64,000 nucleotides of DNA, taken from contig NZ_CP107835.1 of NCBI RefSeq assembly GCF_036346595.1, positions 124,001 to 188,000 on the forward strand, in the 5' to 3' direction. The translations under genes and the position numbers were made by a program. The notes under the pieces are model-generated. The model did no database searches. It was not told where the DNA came from and saw only the letters and a program-made list of their open reading frames with translations. The DNA comes from Streptomyces sp. NBC_00525 (GTDB taxonomy: Bacteria > Actinomycetota > Actinomycetes > Streptomycetales > Streptomycetaceae). This document shows positions 43,929 to 53,590 of the stretch, one piece after another. How positions within the stretch are numbered: position 1 is the first letter of the stretch; each line of letters opens with the position of its first letter.

Positions 43929-44858
43929 TCAGGAGGTGGGCGCGTGCGTCGCGGTGAGCGCCTCCAGGCGGTCCGTCAGCTCCCGCTGTTCACGCGTCAG
44001 GCGCTCGATGTGACGGCGCAGATCGGCGAGTTCCGTACGCAGCAGGCGCACGCTCGCACCCTCGTCGTCCCCGGAGGGGCGGGCCGGTACGGGGTCCGGG
44101 TCGTGGCGGATCGCCTCCATGCGGCCGCGCAGCAGCGGGCCGGGCTCCACGCCCAGATCGCGGACGAGCCGGCGGTGCGCGCGGTTGTACACCCACAGGG
44201 CCTCCGCCTGGCGGCCGCACCGGTACAGCGCGGTCATCAGCAGCTCATGGAAGCGCTCGCGCAACGGGTGAGCGGTGGTCAGCTCCTCCAGCTCGCCCGT
44301 GATCTCGCCGGCCCGCCCCGCGCCCAGGCACGCCGTGTACAGCGATTCGAGCGCGACGAGCCGGCTCTCCTCCAGCAGCGAGGCCTCGACGGAACAGATC
44401 GTGCCCCGGCCGCTGCCCTCCAGGGCGGGGCCGCGCCACAGCGCCAGGGCCCGGCGCAGCACATCGGCCGAGCGGCCGGGGTCGGTGGGCGCGAGACCGC
44501 GTCCCTCGGCGGCCAGGCGGTGGAAGTTCCGGGCGTCGGTGCCGGCGTGCCCGAGCCGCAGGACGTATCCGGGCGCGCGGGTCACCAGCCATGCGTGGGG
44601 CGCCCCCTCGGAGGCGGCCGGCGGCGGGTCGGGCAGCAGCCGGCGCAGTCGCGCGACATGGGCCTGGAGGGCGTTGGCGGCGTTGACGGGCGGGTGTTCG
44701 CCCCACAATTCGTCGACGAGCCGGTCCGCGGATACGGCCTGGCCGGCCTTGACGACGAGCGCGCCGAGCAGGGCGCGCTGTTTGGCGCCGGACGGCACGA
44801 TCGGAACGCCGGTCCGCTCGTCGAAGACCTGGACCGGACCCAGTATTCGAAACTCCAT
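43929..44858 (-). CDS. SARP-family regulator with C-terminal coiled coil
   Basis: A 309-residue SARP of a different branch: MEFRILGPVQVFDERTGVPIVPSGAKQRALLGALVVKAGQAV at the start, AFTR-like activation domain to about 255, then an extra C-terminal segment of about 45 residues with heptad character (RLLRTELADLRRHIERLTREQRELTDRLEAL), probably a coiled coil for oligomerisation. The promoter shows no 22-bp element. It faces the 42929 SARP tail-to-tail. Confidence 0.88.
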   Translation of the reverse strand: MEFRILGPVQVFDERTGVPIVPSGAKQRALLGALVVKAGQAVSADRLVDELWGEHPPVNAANALQAHVARLRRLLPDPPPAASEGAPHAWLVTRAPGYVLRLGHAGTDARNFHRLAAEGRGLAPTDPGRSADVLRRALALWRGPALEGSGRGTICSVEASLLEESRLVALESLYTACLGAGRAGEITGELEELTTAHPLRERFHELLMTALYRCGRQAEALWVYNRAHRRLVRDLGVEPGPLLRGRMEAIRHDPDPVPARPSGDDEGASVRLLRTELADLRRHIERLTREQRELTDRLEALTATHAPTS

Positions 44859-44947
44859 CTCATCCTCGCAGGGGGAGGCCCGAGGGCTCTGCGGCCGGAG
44901 ATCCGTTCCCGGTATTCCATCCGAAAAGGACGCGGCCCCTTCCTCTC

Positions 44948-45241
44948 CTATCGGAGCGTAGGGGTTCCGGTCGCACGGCGTTCGGTGTGCGACCGGGCCA
45001 CCGGGAACTCTGAAGGGTTTCTCGAGGATTTCTCAGGCCGGGTTCCCAAACGGCCGACCGTCAGATCGGGGAAGCCCGCCTGGACCCCTTGCCGGTACCA
45101 GAGGCCCAGTATGCCGAGCAGGATTTTCGCGTCGGGAAGCCCCGGCAGCTCAGGTGTTCCAGGGGCGGTGCCCAGGCCGGCCGGGGCGGGCAGTCTGCGC
45201 GGGAGCGGGTCGGCGCCGTGCGCCGTCGTGTCGGTCGCCAT
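44948..45241 (-). CDS. possible small hypothetical protein
   Basis: 97 codons with good third-position GC in the first two-thirds, and a readable segment LPDAKILLGILGLWYRQGV that could be a helix. There is no clear ribosome-binding site and no recognised family. It lies in the 665-base region 44859-45523 between divergent SARP genes, otherwise without features. Treat as unproven. Confidence 0.35.
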   Translation of the reverse strand: MATDTTAHGADPLPRRLPAPAGLGTAPGTPELPGLPDAKILLGILGLWYRQGVQAGFPDLTVGRLGTRPEKSSRNPSEFPVARSHTERRATGTPTLR

Positions 45242-45523
45242 GGCCGGAAAGCTAACAGCGCGTACCGCGTCCGAAAAGATGTGGGAGGAACGGATCTTTG
45301 TTCGCCCGTTGATTGCCGGCGGCGTATCAGCGGCATATCTCGGAAGTCATTGGAGATACGCCAGAGCCGTACTCGATCGCCGGAGGGGGGTGGGTGCCGA
45401 AGGGTATGGTGCACCTGGCCTCTGGTCCATCGAAAAGCCAGAAACGGCCGGATTAAGGCAGTATCGAAAGGTTCACAACCGGCCGGAAAGCTATGGCGGC
45501 CTGGCAAGGCTGGGAGGGGAATC

Positions 45524-46345
45524 ATGAAGATTAAAGTCCTGGGTCCGTTGGATGCCGAGGTCAATGGGATATCCATCGTCCCGACCGCCGGCAAACCCCG
45601 CCAGATTCTGGCGCTGCTCGCCCTCTACCCGGGCCGGGTCATGCCCGTGCCCACCCTGATGGAGGAGATCTGGGGCGCCGATCTGCCGCAGAGCGCGCTC
45701 ACCACGCTCCAGACGTACATCCTCCAGTTGCGCCGTCGGCTGGGCACCGCCATGGGCCCGGACGTCCCCGGCTCCGCCAAGGACGTGCTGGCCACCCGTT
45801 ACGGCGGCTATCTGCTCCAGATCCCGGCCGACTCCGTCGACGTGCACACCTACGAGTCCCTGGTGGCCGAGGGCCGGCAGGCGTTCGAGAGCGGCGAGGA
45901 CGCACGCGCCTCCAAGTGTCTCGGCGACGCCCTCGACCTGTGGGAGGGCCCCGCGCTGGTCGACGTACGCGTGGGCCCGATCCTCGACATCGAGGTCATG
46001 CGGCTGGAGGAGAGCCGGCTGGTGACGCGTGAGCGCAGGATCGACGCCGACCTGCGGCTGGGCCGGCACGTCGAACTGATTGCCGAACTCACCGATCTGA
46101 TCGCCCGCCACCCCCAGCACGAGGGACTGCACTCGCAGGCGATGGTCGCGCTCTACCGCTCCGGCCGGCAGGCCTCCGCGCTCGACGTCTACCGCCGGAT
46201 GCGTCAGCGGCTGATCGACGAACTCGGTGTCGAGCCCTCGCCGCAGCTCCAGCGGCTGCACCTGGCGATGCTCGCGGTCGACCCGCGCCTGGACGTGGTC
46301 GCCGGGCCGCGCCACTCCTCGACCTTCGACCTGTACGCGGCCTGA
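45524..46345 (+). CDS. SARP-family pathway activator
   Basis: A 273-residue SARP: MKIKVLGPLDAEVNGISIVPTAGKPRQILALLALYPGRVMPV and an activation domain ending LGVEPSPQLQRLHLAMLAV. GGGAGGGGA precedes the ATG. Its promoter region is AT-richer and lacks the 22-bp element, so it is likely controlled by the other SARPs or by growth phase. It is the SARP nearest the first PKS operon (122 bases) and the best candidate for its direct activator. Confidence 0.9.
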   Translation: MKIKVLGPLDAEVNGISIVPTAGKPRQILALLALYPGRVMPVPTLMEEIWGADLPQSALTTLQTYILQLRRRLGTAMGPDVPGSAKDVLATRYGGYLLQIPADSVDVHTYESLVAEGRQAFESGEDARASKCLGDALDLWEGPALVDVRVGPILDIEVMRLEESRLVTRERRIDADLRLGRHVELIAELTDLIARHPQHEGLHSQAMVALYRSGRQASALDVYRRMRQRLIDELGVEPSPQLQRLHLAMLAVDPRLDVVAGPRHSSTFDLYAA

Positions 46346-46467
46346 GCCGGCGGGCCGGTGCCGGTGCGGGTCGAGTTCCGCTCCAGCGGCGGTCGCGAGA
46401 CTCGGGGCGCGGCCGGTGCGCCGCCCGGCGAGCACGCCGGAGCAGCTTTCCCGGAGGAGGATGACGG

Positions 46468-47286
46468 ATGGCTTCGCTGACGGCGGTCGACGAGGTGGTG
46501 GAGCAGCGGGTACGGCTTCACTGTCTCGCCCACGCGGGCGCGGGCGTGGCCAGCTACCAGCGCTGGTCCCTCGCGGCCGGTCCCGCGGTGGATGTGGCGG
46601 CCCTGCTGCTTCCGGGCCGGGACGGCCGCAGACGGGAGCCCCGCGTCACCGACCGCGCCGGACTCCTGGCCGACCTCCTCGGCCCGCTGCTCGACGCGGC
46701 GCGCTCCGGCCCGTACGCGCTGTACGGGCACAGTCTGGGGGCGCTGGTGGCCTACACCCTGACCCGGGCGCTGGCCCAGGAGGGCGCGCCCCCGCCCCTG
46801 TTCCTCGCGGTCGGCGCCTGCCTGCCGCCGCACGCCACGGCCGCGCTGATCGGCGCGGCCGAAGCTCCCGACGAGCAGCTGCTGCCGCTCCTCGGAGCCC
46901 TCGGCTCGCTGCCGAAGGGGCCCGCCGCCCGCCCCGGCGGCCTGTGGCACCGCTCCGTGCTGCCCGTCCTGCGCGACGACCTGCGGTTGGCCAAGGCCCT
47001 GCGGCAGGCGGCCCTGGACCCTGTCACCGGAGGACCCGTGAACGTACCCCTGCTCGTCTTCGCCGGCAGCGACGACCCGCTCGCCGTCCCGACCGCGCTC
47101 CAGGAATGGCGGCGGTGGACCACCGGCCCCATCACCGTGCGCACCCTGATCGGCGACCACTTCTTCGCCGGGAACACCGCGCTGCCCGCGATGATCGGGG
47201 ACGCCTGCCGGGAGCGCGCCGCGCTGACGAAGGGCACCCCGCAAGCCGGACCGGCCGCGGACCGCACCACCGGCGGTGAGCGGTGA
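46468..47286 (+). CDS. type II thioesterase
   Basis: A 272-residue alpha/beta-hydrolase thioesterase of the external type II class that removes wrong or stalled acyl groups from carrier proteins. Motifs: LHCLAHAGAG near the N-terminus, nucleophile GHSLG (about Ser92), acid in FAGSDDPL and base in IGDHFF. GGAGGAGG precedes the ATG. GTGA overlap with the KS-alpha gene links it to this PKS operon. Type II thioesterases are more typical of modular PKS/NRPS systems than of aromatic ones. Confidence 0.88.
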   Translation: MASLTAVDEVVEQRVRLHCLAHAGAGVASYQRWSLAAGPAVDVAALLLPGRDGRRREPRVTDRAGLLADLLGPLLDAARSGPYALYGHSLGALVAYTLTRALAQEGAPPPLFLAVGACLPPHATAALIGAAEAPDEQLLPLLGALGSLPKGPAARPGGLWHRSVLPVLRDDLRLAKALRQAALDPVTGGPVNVPLLVFAGSDDPLAVPTALQEWRRWTTGPITVRTLIGDHFFAGNTALPAMIGDACRERAALTKGTPQAGPAADRTTGGER

Positions 47287-48557
47287 GGCGGATCGTCATC
47301 ACCGGCGTGGGCGTGGTCGCCCCCGGCGCGATCGGTACCGGCGCCTTCTGGTCGCTGCTCACATCGGGACGCACCGCGACGCGCGGTGTCACCCTCTTCG
47401 ACGCCTCCCGGCACCGTTCACGGGTGGCCGCCGAGGTCGACTTCGACCCCATCGCCCACGGCTTCTCCCTCGCCGACACCGAACGCCTCGACAGGGCCGC
47501 CCAGTTCGCGCTGGTCAGCGCCCGCGAGGCGGTGCGGGACAGCGGCCTGGCCGACGTCCTGGCGGCCGGGAACCCGCTGCGCACCGGTGTGAGCCTGGGC
47601 AGCGCGGCCGGCTGCACCACCGGACTGGTCACGCAGTACGCCCTGCTCAGCGACTTCGGCGGGTCCTGGACCGTCGACCACTCCAAGGCGGCCGAGCACC
47701 TGCACGACTACTTCATGGTCGGCTCCCTCGCCGCAGAGGTGGCGCGCGACAGCGGGGCGCAGGGCCCGGTCGGCGTGGTCTCCAGCGGCTGCACCTCGGG
47801 CCTGGACGCCATCGGGCACGCCGCCGAGCTGATCCGCGAGGGCAGCGCCGACATGATGATCGCGGGCGGCGCGGAGGCGCCGATCTCCCCGATCGCGATG
47901 GCCTGCTTCGACCGCATCAGGCTCACCAGCCCGCGCAACGAGGAACCGGGGACCGCGTCGCGGCCGTTCGACCGCACCCGCGACGGGTTCGTCCTCGGCG
48001 AGGGCGCGGCCGTGGTGATCCTGGAGGAACTCCAGCACGCCCGGCGGCGCGGGGCCCACGTGTACGCGGAGCTGTCCGGCTTCGCCTCGTACAGCAGCGC
48101 CCACCACATGACGGGACTGCGGCCGGGCGGGGAGGAGATGGCCGACGCCATCCGGGCCGCGCTCGACACCGCCCGGCTCAACCCGGTGGACGTGGACTAC
48201 GTCAACGCGCACGGCGCCGGCACCCGGCACAACGACCGGCACGAGACCCACGCCTTCAAGGTGGGCCTCGGCGAACACGCCTGGCGGGTCCCGGTCAGCT
48301 CCATCAAGTCGATGATCGGGCACGCGCTGGGCGCGGCGGGGGCCCTGGACGTCGCGGCCAGCGTGCTCGCCATCCGGCACAGCACGGTGCCGCCGACGGC
48401 GAACCTGTACGAACCCGACCCGACCTGCGATCTGGACTACACCCCGCTGTTCGCGCGCGAGCAGCGCACCAGCACCGTACTGAGCGTCGCGAGCGGCTTC
48501 GGCGGGTTCCACGCGGCGACGGTCCTGACCCGGCCCCGGCTGCGGGAGGCGGCATGA
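47283..48557 (+). CDS. type II PKS ketosynthase alpha, set 1
   Basis: A 424-residue KS-alpha with an intact triad: Cys170 (SSGCTSGLD), His310 (VNAHGAGT) and His347 (IGHALGA), plus Lys342. It catalyses decarboxylative chain extension with its CLF partner. It reads as an aromatic-type KS ([26 protein letters not shown]). No ACP gene accompanies this KS/CLF pair, so it must borrow one (62902 or another). Paralogue of 60331-61602. Confidence 0.93.
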   Translation: MRRIVITGVGVVAPGAIGTGAFWSLLTSGRTATRGVTLFDASRHRSRVAAEVDFDPIAHGFSLADTERLDRAAQFALVSAREAVRDSGLADVLAAGNPLRTGVSLGSAAGCTTGLVTQYALLSDFGGSWTVDHSKAAEHLHDYFMVGSLAAEVARDSGAQGPVGVVSSGCTSGLDAIGHAAELIREGSADMMIAGGAEAPISPIAMACFDRIRLTSPRNEEPGTASRPFDRTRDGFVLGEGAAVVILEELQHARRRGAHVYAELSGFASYSSAHHMTGLRPGGEEMADAIRAALDTARLNPVDVDYVNAHGAGTRHNDRHETHAFKVGLGEHAWRVPVSSIKSMIGHALGAAGALDVAASVLAIRHSTVPPTANLYEPDPTCDLDYTPLFAREQRTSTVLSVASGFGGFHAATVLTRPRLREAA

Positions 48558-49825
48558 GAAGCGGTGAGGGGATCGCCGGACTGGAGTGGCCCGGCGAGGA
48601 GAGCGAGCGCCCGCCCGCCGACGCGGTGGTCACCGGCATCGGAGTGCTCGCCCCCAACGGGCTCGGCGCCGAGTCCTGGTGGCGGGCGCTGCTGGCGGGG
48701 AAGAACGGCATCCGCCCGATCAGCCGCTTCGACGCCTCCGGCTACCCGGTGCGGATCGCGGGCGAGATCGACGGGTTCGTCGACGAGGACCACATCTCCA
48801 GCCGTCTGCTGCCCTCCACCGACCGGGTCACGCGCCTGGGGCTGGTGGCGGCGAAGGAGGCGTTGGAGGACTCCGGGGCCGAGCCGGCCGGCCTGCCCCG
48901 GTACGGCGCGGGCGTCGTCACCGCCAGCACCGCGGGCGGCACCGAGTTCGGGCAGCGCGGGCTGGAGGCGCTGTGGGGCAAGGGCGCCGCGTACGTCAGC
49001 GCCTACCAGTCCTTCGCCTGGTTCCACGCCGCCGGTACGGCCCAGATCTCCATCCGGCACACCCTGCGCGGCCCCGGTACCGCGGTCGTCAGCGAGCAGG
49101 CCGGCGGCATCGACGCCGTGGCCCGGGCCCGCCGGGAGATCCGTAAGGGCGTGGGCCTGATGGTCGCCGGCGGGGTCGACTCGGCCCTGTGCCCGTGGGG
49201 CTGGGCCGCCCACCTCGCGGACGGCCGGATGACCACGGCCGCCGACCCGGACCGCGCCTACCTGCCCTTCGACGAGGCGGCCGGCGGTCATGTGGTGGGC
49301 GAGGGCGGGGCGCTGCTGGTCCTGGAGGACGCGGCCGCGGCCGCGGCGCGCGGGGCGCACGTGTACGGCGTGGTGGCGGGCTGCGCGGCCACCTTCGACG
49401 GCGGCGACGACCTGCCGCGGCTGCGCGACGCGGCGGAACTCGCGCTGGCCGACGCGGGGGTGGCGCCGCACGAGGTGGACGTGGTCTTCGCGGACGCGGC
49501 CGGCGAACGGGACGCCGACCGGGCCGAGGCTGCGGCGCTGACGTCGCTGTTCGGCCCGTACGGGGTGCCGGTGACGGCCCCCAAGTCGATGACCGGGCGG
49601 CTGGGCGCGGGCGGTTCCTCGCTCGACATGGCGGCCGCGCTGTTCGCGCTGCGCGACCGGGTCGTACCGCCCACGACCGGGACCGTACGGCCCGCCGCGG
49701 ACTACGGGATCGACCTGGTGACCGGGGCGGCGCGGGAACTGCCCGGCCTGCGGACGGCGCTGGTGCTCGCCCGCGGCCGGGGCGGGTTCAACTCCGCCGC
49801 CGTGGTGCGGGCCGCCGGAGCCTGA
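48554..49825 (+). CDS. chain-length factor (KS-beta), set 1
   Basis: A 423-residue CLF that pairs with the KS-alpha just upstream (ATGA overlap). The KS Cys is replaced by the usual Gln (Gln182 in VVSEQAGGID). An N-terminal extension of about 20 residues (SGEGIAGLEWPGEESERPPA) is unusual compared with the set 2 CLF. The gating region ([22 protein letters not shown]) is typical. Chain length cannot be predicted by eye. Confidence 0.92.
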   Translation: MRSGEGIAGLEWPGEESERPPADAVVTGIGVLAPNGLGAESWWRALLAGKNGIRPISRFDASGYPVRIAGEIDGFVDEDHISSRLLPSTDRVTRLGLVAAKEALEDSGAEPAGLPRYGAGVVTASTAGGTEFGQRGLEALWGKGAAYVSAYQSFAWFHAAGTAQISIRHTLRGPGTAVVSEQAGGIDAVARARREIRKGVGLMVAGGVDSALCPWGWAAHLADGRMTTAADPDRAYLPFDEAAGGHVVGEGGALLVLEDAAAAAARGAHVYGVVAGCAATFDGGDDLPRLRDAAELALADAGVAPHEVDVVFADAAGERDADRAEAAALTSLFGPYGVPVTAPKSMTGRLGAGGSSLDMAAALFALRDRVVPPTTGTVRPAADYGIDLVTGAARELPGLRTALVLARGRGGFNSAAVVRAAGA

Positions 49826-49835
49826 CCCGCTCGTC

Positions 49836-50156
49836 TCAGAGGGGGCCGCCGGCATACGGCGAGTGGCCCAGCTGGCGCCGCAGCCGTTCCTCGTACCCGG
49901 TCAGCGGCAGGTCGGGGCGCAGCCGCTCGGGGTGGCCGGGCGGCGGGCCGTCGTGGACCGGGTCGCGGTCCGGACAGCCCCGCAGTGTGCTTTCGCCGGT
50001 GTGCATGAGTCCGAGGGCGACAAATCCGTCCCACAGGACACGGACGAAGCCGAATGGGTTCAGGGCACTCGCCTCCAGGGGCTGGCCGCCGGATCGGCGG
50101 CGGGGGAGTGGCGCACCGGGGCACGGCACGGTCGGGTGCGGGCGCCGGAACGTCAC
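49836..50156 (-). CDS. DUF6059-like small protein
   Basis: Up to 106 residues ending GPPPGHPERLRPDLPLTGYEERLRRQLG, which resembles small DUF6059-type proteins often found near Streptomyces biosynthetic regulators. Before it LNPFGFVRVLWDGFVALGLMHTGE looks like an amphipathic helix. The start is uncertain; the first 30 residues may not be translated. It points against the PKS operon. Function unknown. Confidence 0.55.
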   Translation of the reverse strand: MTFRRPHPTVPCPGAPLPRRRSGGQPLEASALNPFGFVRVLWDGFVALGLMHTGESTLRGCPDRDPVHDGPPPGHPERLRPDLPLTGYEERLRRQLGHSPYAGGPL

Positions 50157-50797
50157 GGGTCACGGCCGGCGGACCGCCGGAGCGGTGCCGCGACGAGCCG
50201 TGTAGGGGCCACCGTCCGCCCGATCTCTCAAGGAACCCTCAAGGTCGGGTGGAGCGTCACTGTGGGGCCGGTGGCTCGCGGCTGGAGCCGTGCGGTGGGG
50301 GGCGTGGCAGGAGAGCCGGAGAGGGGAGCCGTGCCGGAATGGGGGCGGGCACACGTGCCGCCCACCAGGACGGGGGTGACCGGGTGGGCGGCGGGACGAG
50401 TGTCGGGGCCCCGGCTGGAGCCGTGCTCAAGCCGGCGGACGGCCCGGCCGGTGCCCGCGCCCGCTCCCGGAGGCCGCCGCGCGCGGATCGTGCCTGCCCG
50501 GGGGAGTGCGGCCCCCGCCCGGCCCCCGGACGGCGGAAGGGGTGCTCCGGTCCCGCTCCGGCGCGGCTCCAGCAGGTCCCAGGCCGGCCACGAGCCGTTC
50601 CGGACAGGGTCGTTGACACGGCCGCCGGTCGAGGCGGATTCCGGTGGCATCCGCCGCCGGCCTCGACGTGGCGCGGTCGTGCGCGCCGGTGCGGGACACC
50701 GGCACAGGCGGCGCCGCGCCGGAGTCCGGACGGCACGCCGCCGACCCGCACGCGGCGGCCCGAGCCGGCCGGAGTGCCGAAGGGAAGGGTGTGGAAG
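50157..50797. other. 641-base gap before the aromatase/cyclase gene
   Basis: No supported gene. Contains a repeated GGCTGGAGCCGTGC (about 50280 and 50411). A GGGAAGGG ribosome-binding site for the aromatase lies at the right end. Such a long gap inside a PKS operon suggests a separate promoter here, but I could not define one. Confidence 0.4.
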
Positions 50798-51748
50798 ATG
50801 TCGGATGCGCGAGTGCACCGCACGGTCCACCAGGTGATCGCGGCGGCCCCGGCCGGTGTGCTGTACGGGCTGATCGCGGACGCCACGAGATGGCCACTGT
50901 TCTTTCCGCCCTGCGTCCACGTCGAGCAACTCGACTTCCAGGGGACGCGGGAGCGGCTGCGCATGTGGGCCACGTCGGGTGACGTCGTCACGTCCTGGAT
51001 CTCCAACCGCCGCCTGGACGTACAGCGGCTGCGCGTGGAGTTCACCATGGACCAGCCCACCGCCCCCACGCGTTCCGCGAGCGGGGTCTGGACCGTGGAA
51101 CCGCTCGGCGACCGCTCCCGGGTGACGCTGGAGCACTCCTTCACGGCCAGTGGCGACGACCCCGCCGACGCGGCCTGGGCCGATGAGGTCACGGCGGCCA
51201 ACAGCAGCGTCCAGCTCGGGCTCGCCCGGGTCGCCGAGCGCTGGACCCGGCTGGACGACCTGGTGTGGTCCTTCGAGGACACCCTCCACGTCAACGCCCC
51301 CGCCGAGCTGATCTTCGACTTCCTGTACCGGGCCGACGACTGGCCCGCCGAACTGCCCCACGTCGCCCGGCTGGACCTGGTCGAGGACGAACCGGGCGTG
51401 CAGGTGATGTCCATGGGCAGCCTGTCCATCGACGGCAGCGCGCACAGCACCGAGTCCGTCCGCATCTGCTTCCCCGGCGCCCAGCGCATCGTCTACAAGC
51501 AGATCCGTACCTCGCCGCTGTTCGCCGCGCACGCGGGCGAGTGGTCCATCGAGCCCGACGAGACGGGTGTGAACCTGATCGCCCGCCACCACGTGCTGCT
51601 CGACGAGGACAACATCGAGCGGGTGCTCGGCGAGGGCACCGACGCCGTCGCCGCCGGCCACCACGCACGCGAAGCGCTCGGCCAGGCGGGACTGTCCGTC
51701 CTGCGGTACGCCACGCGGTACGCCCTCGGTTCGGTCCGCGTCCTGTGA
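50798..51748 (+). CDS. didomain aromatase/cyclase
   Basis: A 316-residue protein with two START/SRPBCC domains (about 5-150: HQVIAAAPAGVLYGLIADATRWPLFFPP; about 160-310: DTLHVNAPAELIFDFLYRADDWPAELPHV), as in the actinorhodin and jadomycin-type bifunctional ARO/CYC that close and aromatise the first ring of C9-reduced polyketides. It is cytosolic, acting on ACP-bound chains. GTGA overlap with the next gene. An ARO/CYC is expected after the KR of set 2 as well, beyond the window edge. Confidence 0.9.
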   Translation: MSDARVHRTVHQVIAAAPAGVLYGLIADATRWPLFFPPCVHVEQLDFQGTRERLRMWATSGDVVTSWISNRRLDVQRLRVEFTMDQPTAPTRSASGVWTVEPLGDRSRVTLEHSFTASGDDPADAAWADEVTAANSSVQLGLARVAERWTRLDDLVWSFEDTLHVNAPAELIFDFLYRADDWPAELPHVARLDLVEDEPGVQVMSMGSLSIDGSAHSTESVRICFPGAQRIVYKQIRTSPLFAAHAGEWSIEPDETGVNLIARHHVLLDEDNIERVLGEGTDAVAAGHHAREALGQAGLSVLRYATRYALGSVRVL

Positions 51749-53538
51749 ACGCGCCCCGGACCGCCCCGACCCCCGTGCGGGACATCCACGCCCCCGCACG
51801 GGACAGCCTCCCCGATGCCGCCGGCACCCCGGACGCACCGCCCCCGTGGACCACCGAACCGCTGCGCGCCGCCCGCCTGGAGGCCGCGCTCGGCGACCCG
51901 TCCGACCCCGCGAACCCGCACGGGCACCTCGCGCTGCTGCGCGCCGACGAGGCCCGTGAGGTGCCCGAGGCCACCGAGGCGCTGCTCACCGAGGCCGGCG
52001 TGGCCGCCGAGTTCGTCCCCCACGACCTCGGCGGCCGGCTTACCTCCCTGGAGGAACTCGCCCGCGTCCTGCGCCCGCTGTTCCGCCGCGACCTGGCCCT
52101 CGGCTACGGCTTCGGCATCACGTCCCTGTTCGCCGCCTCCTCGGTGTGGACCGGGGGCGACGAGCAGCAGCGGCGCTCGCTGGCCGGCGTACTGCTCGGC
52201 GGCGGCCGCGTCACGATCGTGCACCGCGAGGTCGCGCACGCCAACGCCATCCTCCGCAACGAGATGGACGCCGAACGGCGCCCCGGCGGCTGGCTGGTCG
52301 GCGGCCGCAAGGACGTCGTCATCAACGCCCACCGCGCCGACGCGTTCGTGATGTACGCCCGCACCTCGCGGGAGGCGGGCCCCCGCAGCCACTCCGTCCT
52401 CATGCTCGGCCCCGGCGCGCCGGCCGCCGGCGAGGTGCGCCGGCTCGGCCGGGTGGAGACGCCCGGAATGCGCGGAGCGCACTTCTCCGGCCTCGAACTC
52501 GACGGCGTCGCCCTGCCCGACGGCGCCCTGGTCGGCGCCGTCGGCGACGGGGTGTCCCTGGCCCTGCGCAGCTTCCAGATCAGCCACTGCCTGATCCCGG
52601 CCACCGTGCTCGCGGGCGTCGACGGCGTACTGCGCTCGGCGGTGCGCGCGGCCACCGAGAACCGGCCGGACGGCCGGCCCTCGCGCCGCCGCCGGAAGGC
52701 GCTCGCCGGGGTCTTCGCCGACCTGCTGGCCTGCGACGCCATGGCGGTCACCGGACTGCGGGCGATGAGCCTGATGCCCGAGGAGTCGTACCTGCTGGGC
52801 GCGGCGGTCAAGTACACGATGCCGGACCTGCTGCGCGAGGACCTGGAGGAACTGGCCACGGTGCTCGGCGGCCGCGGCTACGACCGGGGGCCGGTCTACG
52901 GCGGCTTCCAGAAGCTCGTACGCGACCTGCCGGTCGCCGGGCTCGGACACGCGGGCACCGCCGTCTGCCAGGCGGTCATCGTGCCCCAGCTGCCGGCCCT
53001 GGCCCGTACGGCCTGGTTCCGCACCCCGGAACCGCCCGCCGAACTGTTCCGGCCGGGCGCGCCGCTGCCCGCCTTCGACCACCGGCGGCTGGCCCACTCC
53101 GGCACCGACGACCTGCTCACCGCCACCCTCGTCGGGGTGGCCGGACGGCTGGCGGACCGCAGCGGCGGCGAACCGGCGGTGGCCGCGCTGGCCGAACTGG
53201 CGCGGGCCTTCGTCGCCGAACTGCGGGTCCTGCTCACCCGGTGCGCCGCGCTCGGCCGGGACTTCGGGCCGCAGGCCTGCGCGCTGGCCGACCGCTACGC
53301 GCTGGTGCTCTCGGCCGCCGCCGTGCTGGGGGTCTGGGAGGCGGGGGAACAGGCCGGCGACCCGTTCCTCGGCCGGCCGGCGTGGGCGGTCCTCGCCCTC
53401 AGCCGCATCGGCCGCCGCCTGGGCGTACCGGTGGCGGACCCGCCCGGCGGCGTCGTCGAGGCGGTGCTGGACGAGGCGCTCGACCGCTGCCGGCAGGGGC
53501 GGAGCCTCGATGTGTACGGCACGCGGCTCGCGGGCTGA
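51745..53538 (+). CDS. acyl-CoA-dehydrogenase-like protein
   Basis: A 597-residue protein related to acyl-CoA dehydrogenases. An N-terminal helical domain (EATEALLTEAGVAAEFVPHDLGG), the beta-domain (ILRNEMDAERRPGGWLVGGRKDVVINAHRADAFVMYART) and a C-terminal helical domain with GGRGYDRGPVYGGFQKLVRDLP are all visible. The usual catalytic Glu position is hard to place. About 150 residues longer than standard family members, with a Pro-rich N-terminus. It may oxidise or desaturate a carrier- or CoA-bound chain. Rare in aromatic PKS operons. Confidence 0.8.
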   Translation: MNAPRTAPTPVRDIHAPARDSLPDAAGTPDAPPPWTTEPLRAARLEAALGDPSDPANPHGHLALLRADEAREVPEATEALLTEAGVAAEFVPHDLGGRLTSLEELARVLRPLFRRDLALGYGFGITSLFAASSVWTGGDEQQRRSLAGVLLGGGRVTIVHREVAHANAILRNEMDAERRPGGWLVGGRKDVVINAHRADAFVMYARTSREAGPRSHSVLMLGPGAPAAGEVRRLGRVETPGMRGAHFSGLELDGVALPDGALVGAVGDGVSLALRSFQISHCLIPATVLAGVDGVLRSAVRAATENRPDGRPSRRRRKALAGVFADLLACDAMAVTGLRAMSLMPEESYLLGAAVKYTMPDLLREDLEELATVLGGRGYDRGPVYGGFQKLVRDLPVAGLGHAGTAVCQAVIVPQLPALARTAWFRTPEPPAELFRPGAPLPAFDHRRLAHSGTDDLLTATLVGVAGRLADRSGGEPAVAALAELARAFVAELRVLLTRCAALGRDFGPQACALADRYALVLSAAAVLGVWEAGEQAGDPFLGRPAWAVLALSRIGRRLGVPVADPPGGVVEAVLDEALDRCRQGRSLDVYGTRLAG

Positions 53539-53590
53539 CGGAACGCCGGACAGGGCCCGGGCGACCGGCACGACATCGCAGGAGGCGACG

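Noticed and set aside
44948..45241. Calling the 97-codon minus frame a confident gene
   Set aside because: No ribosome-binding site or family was found; kept only as a low-confidence feature.
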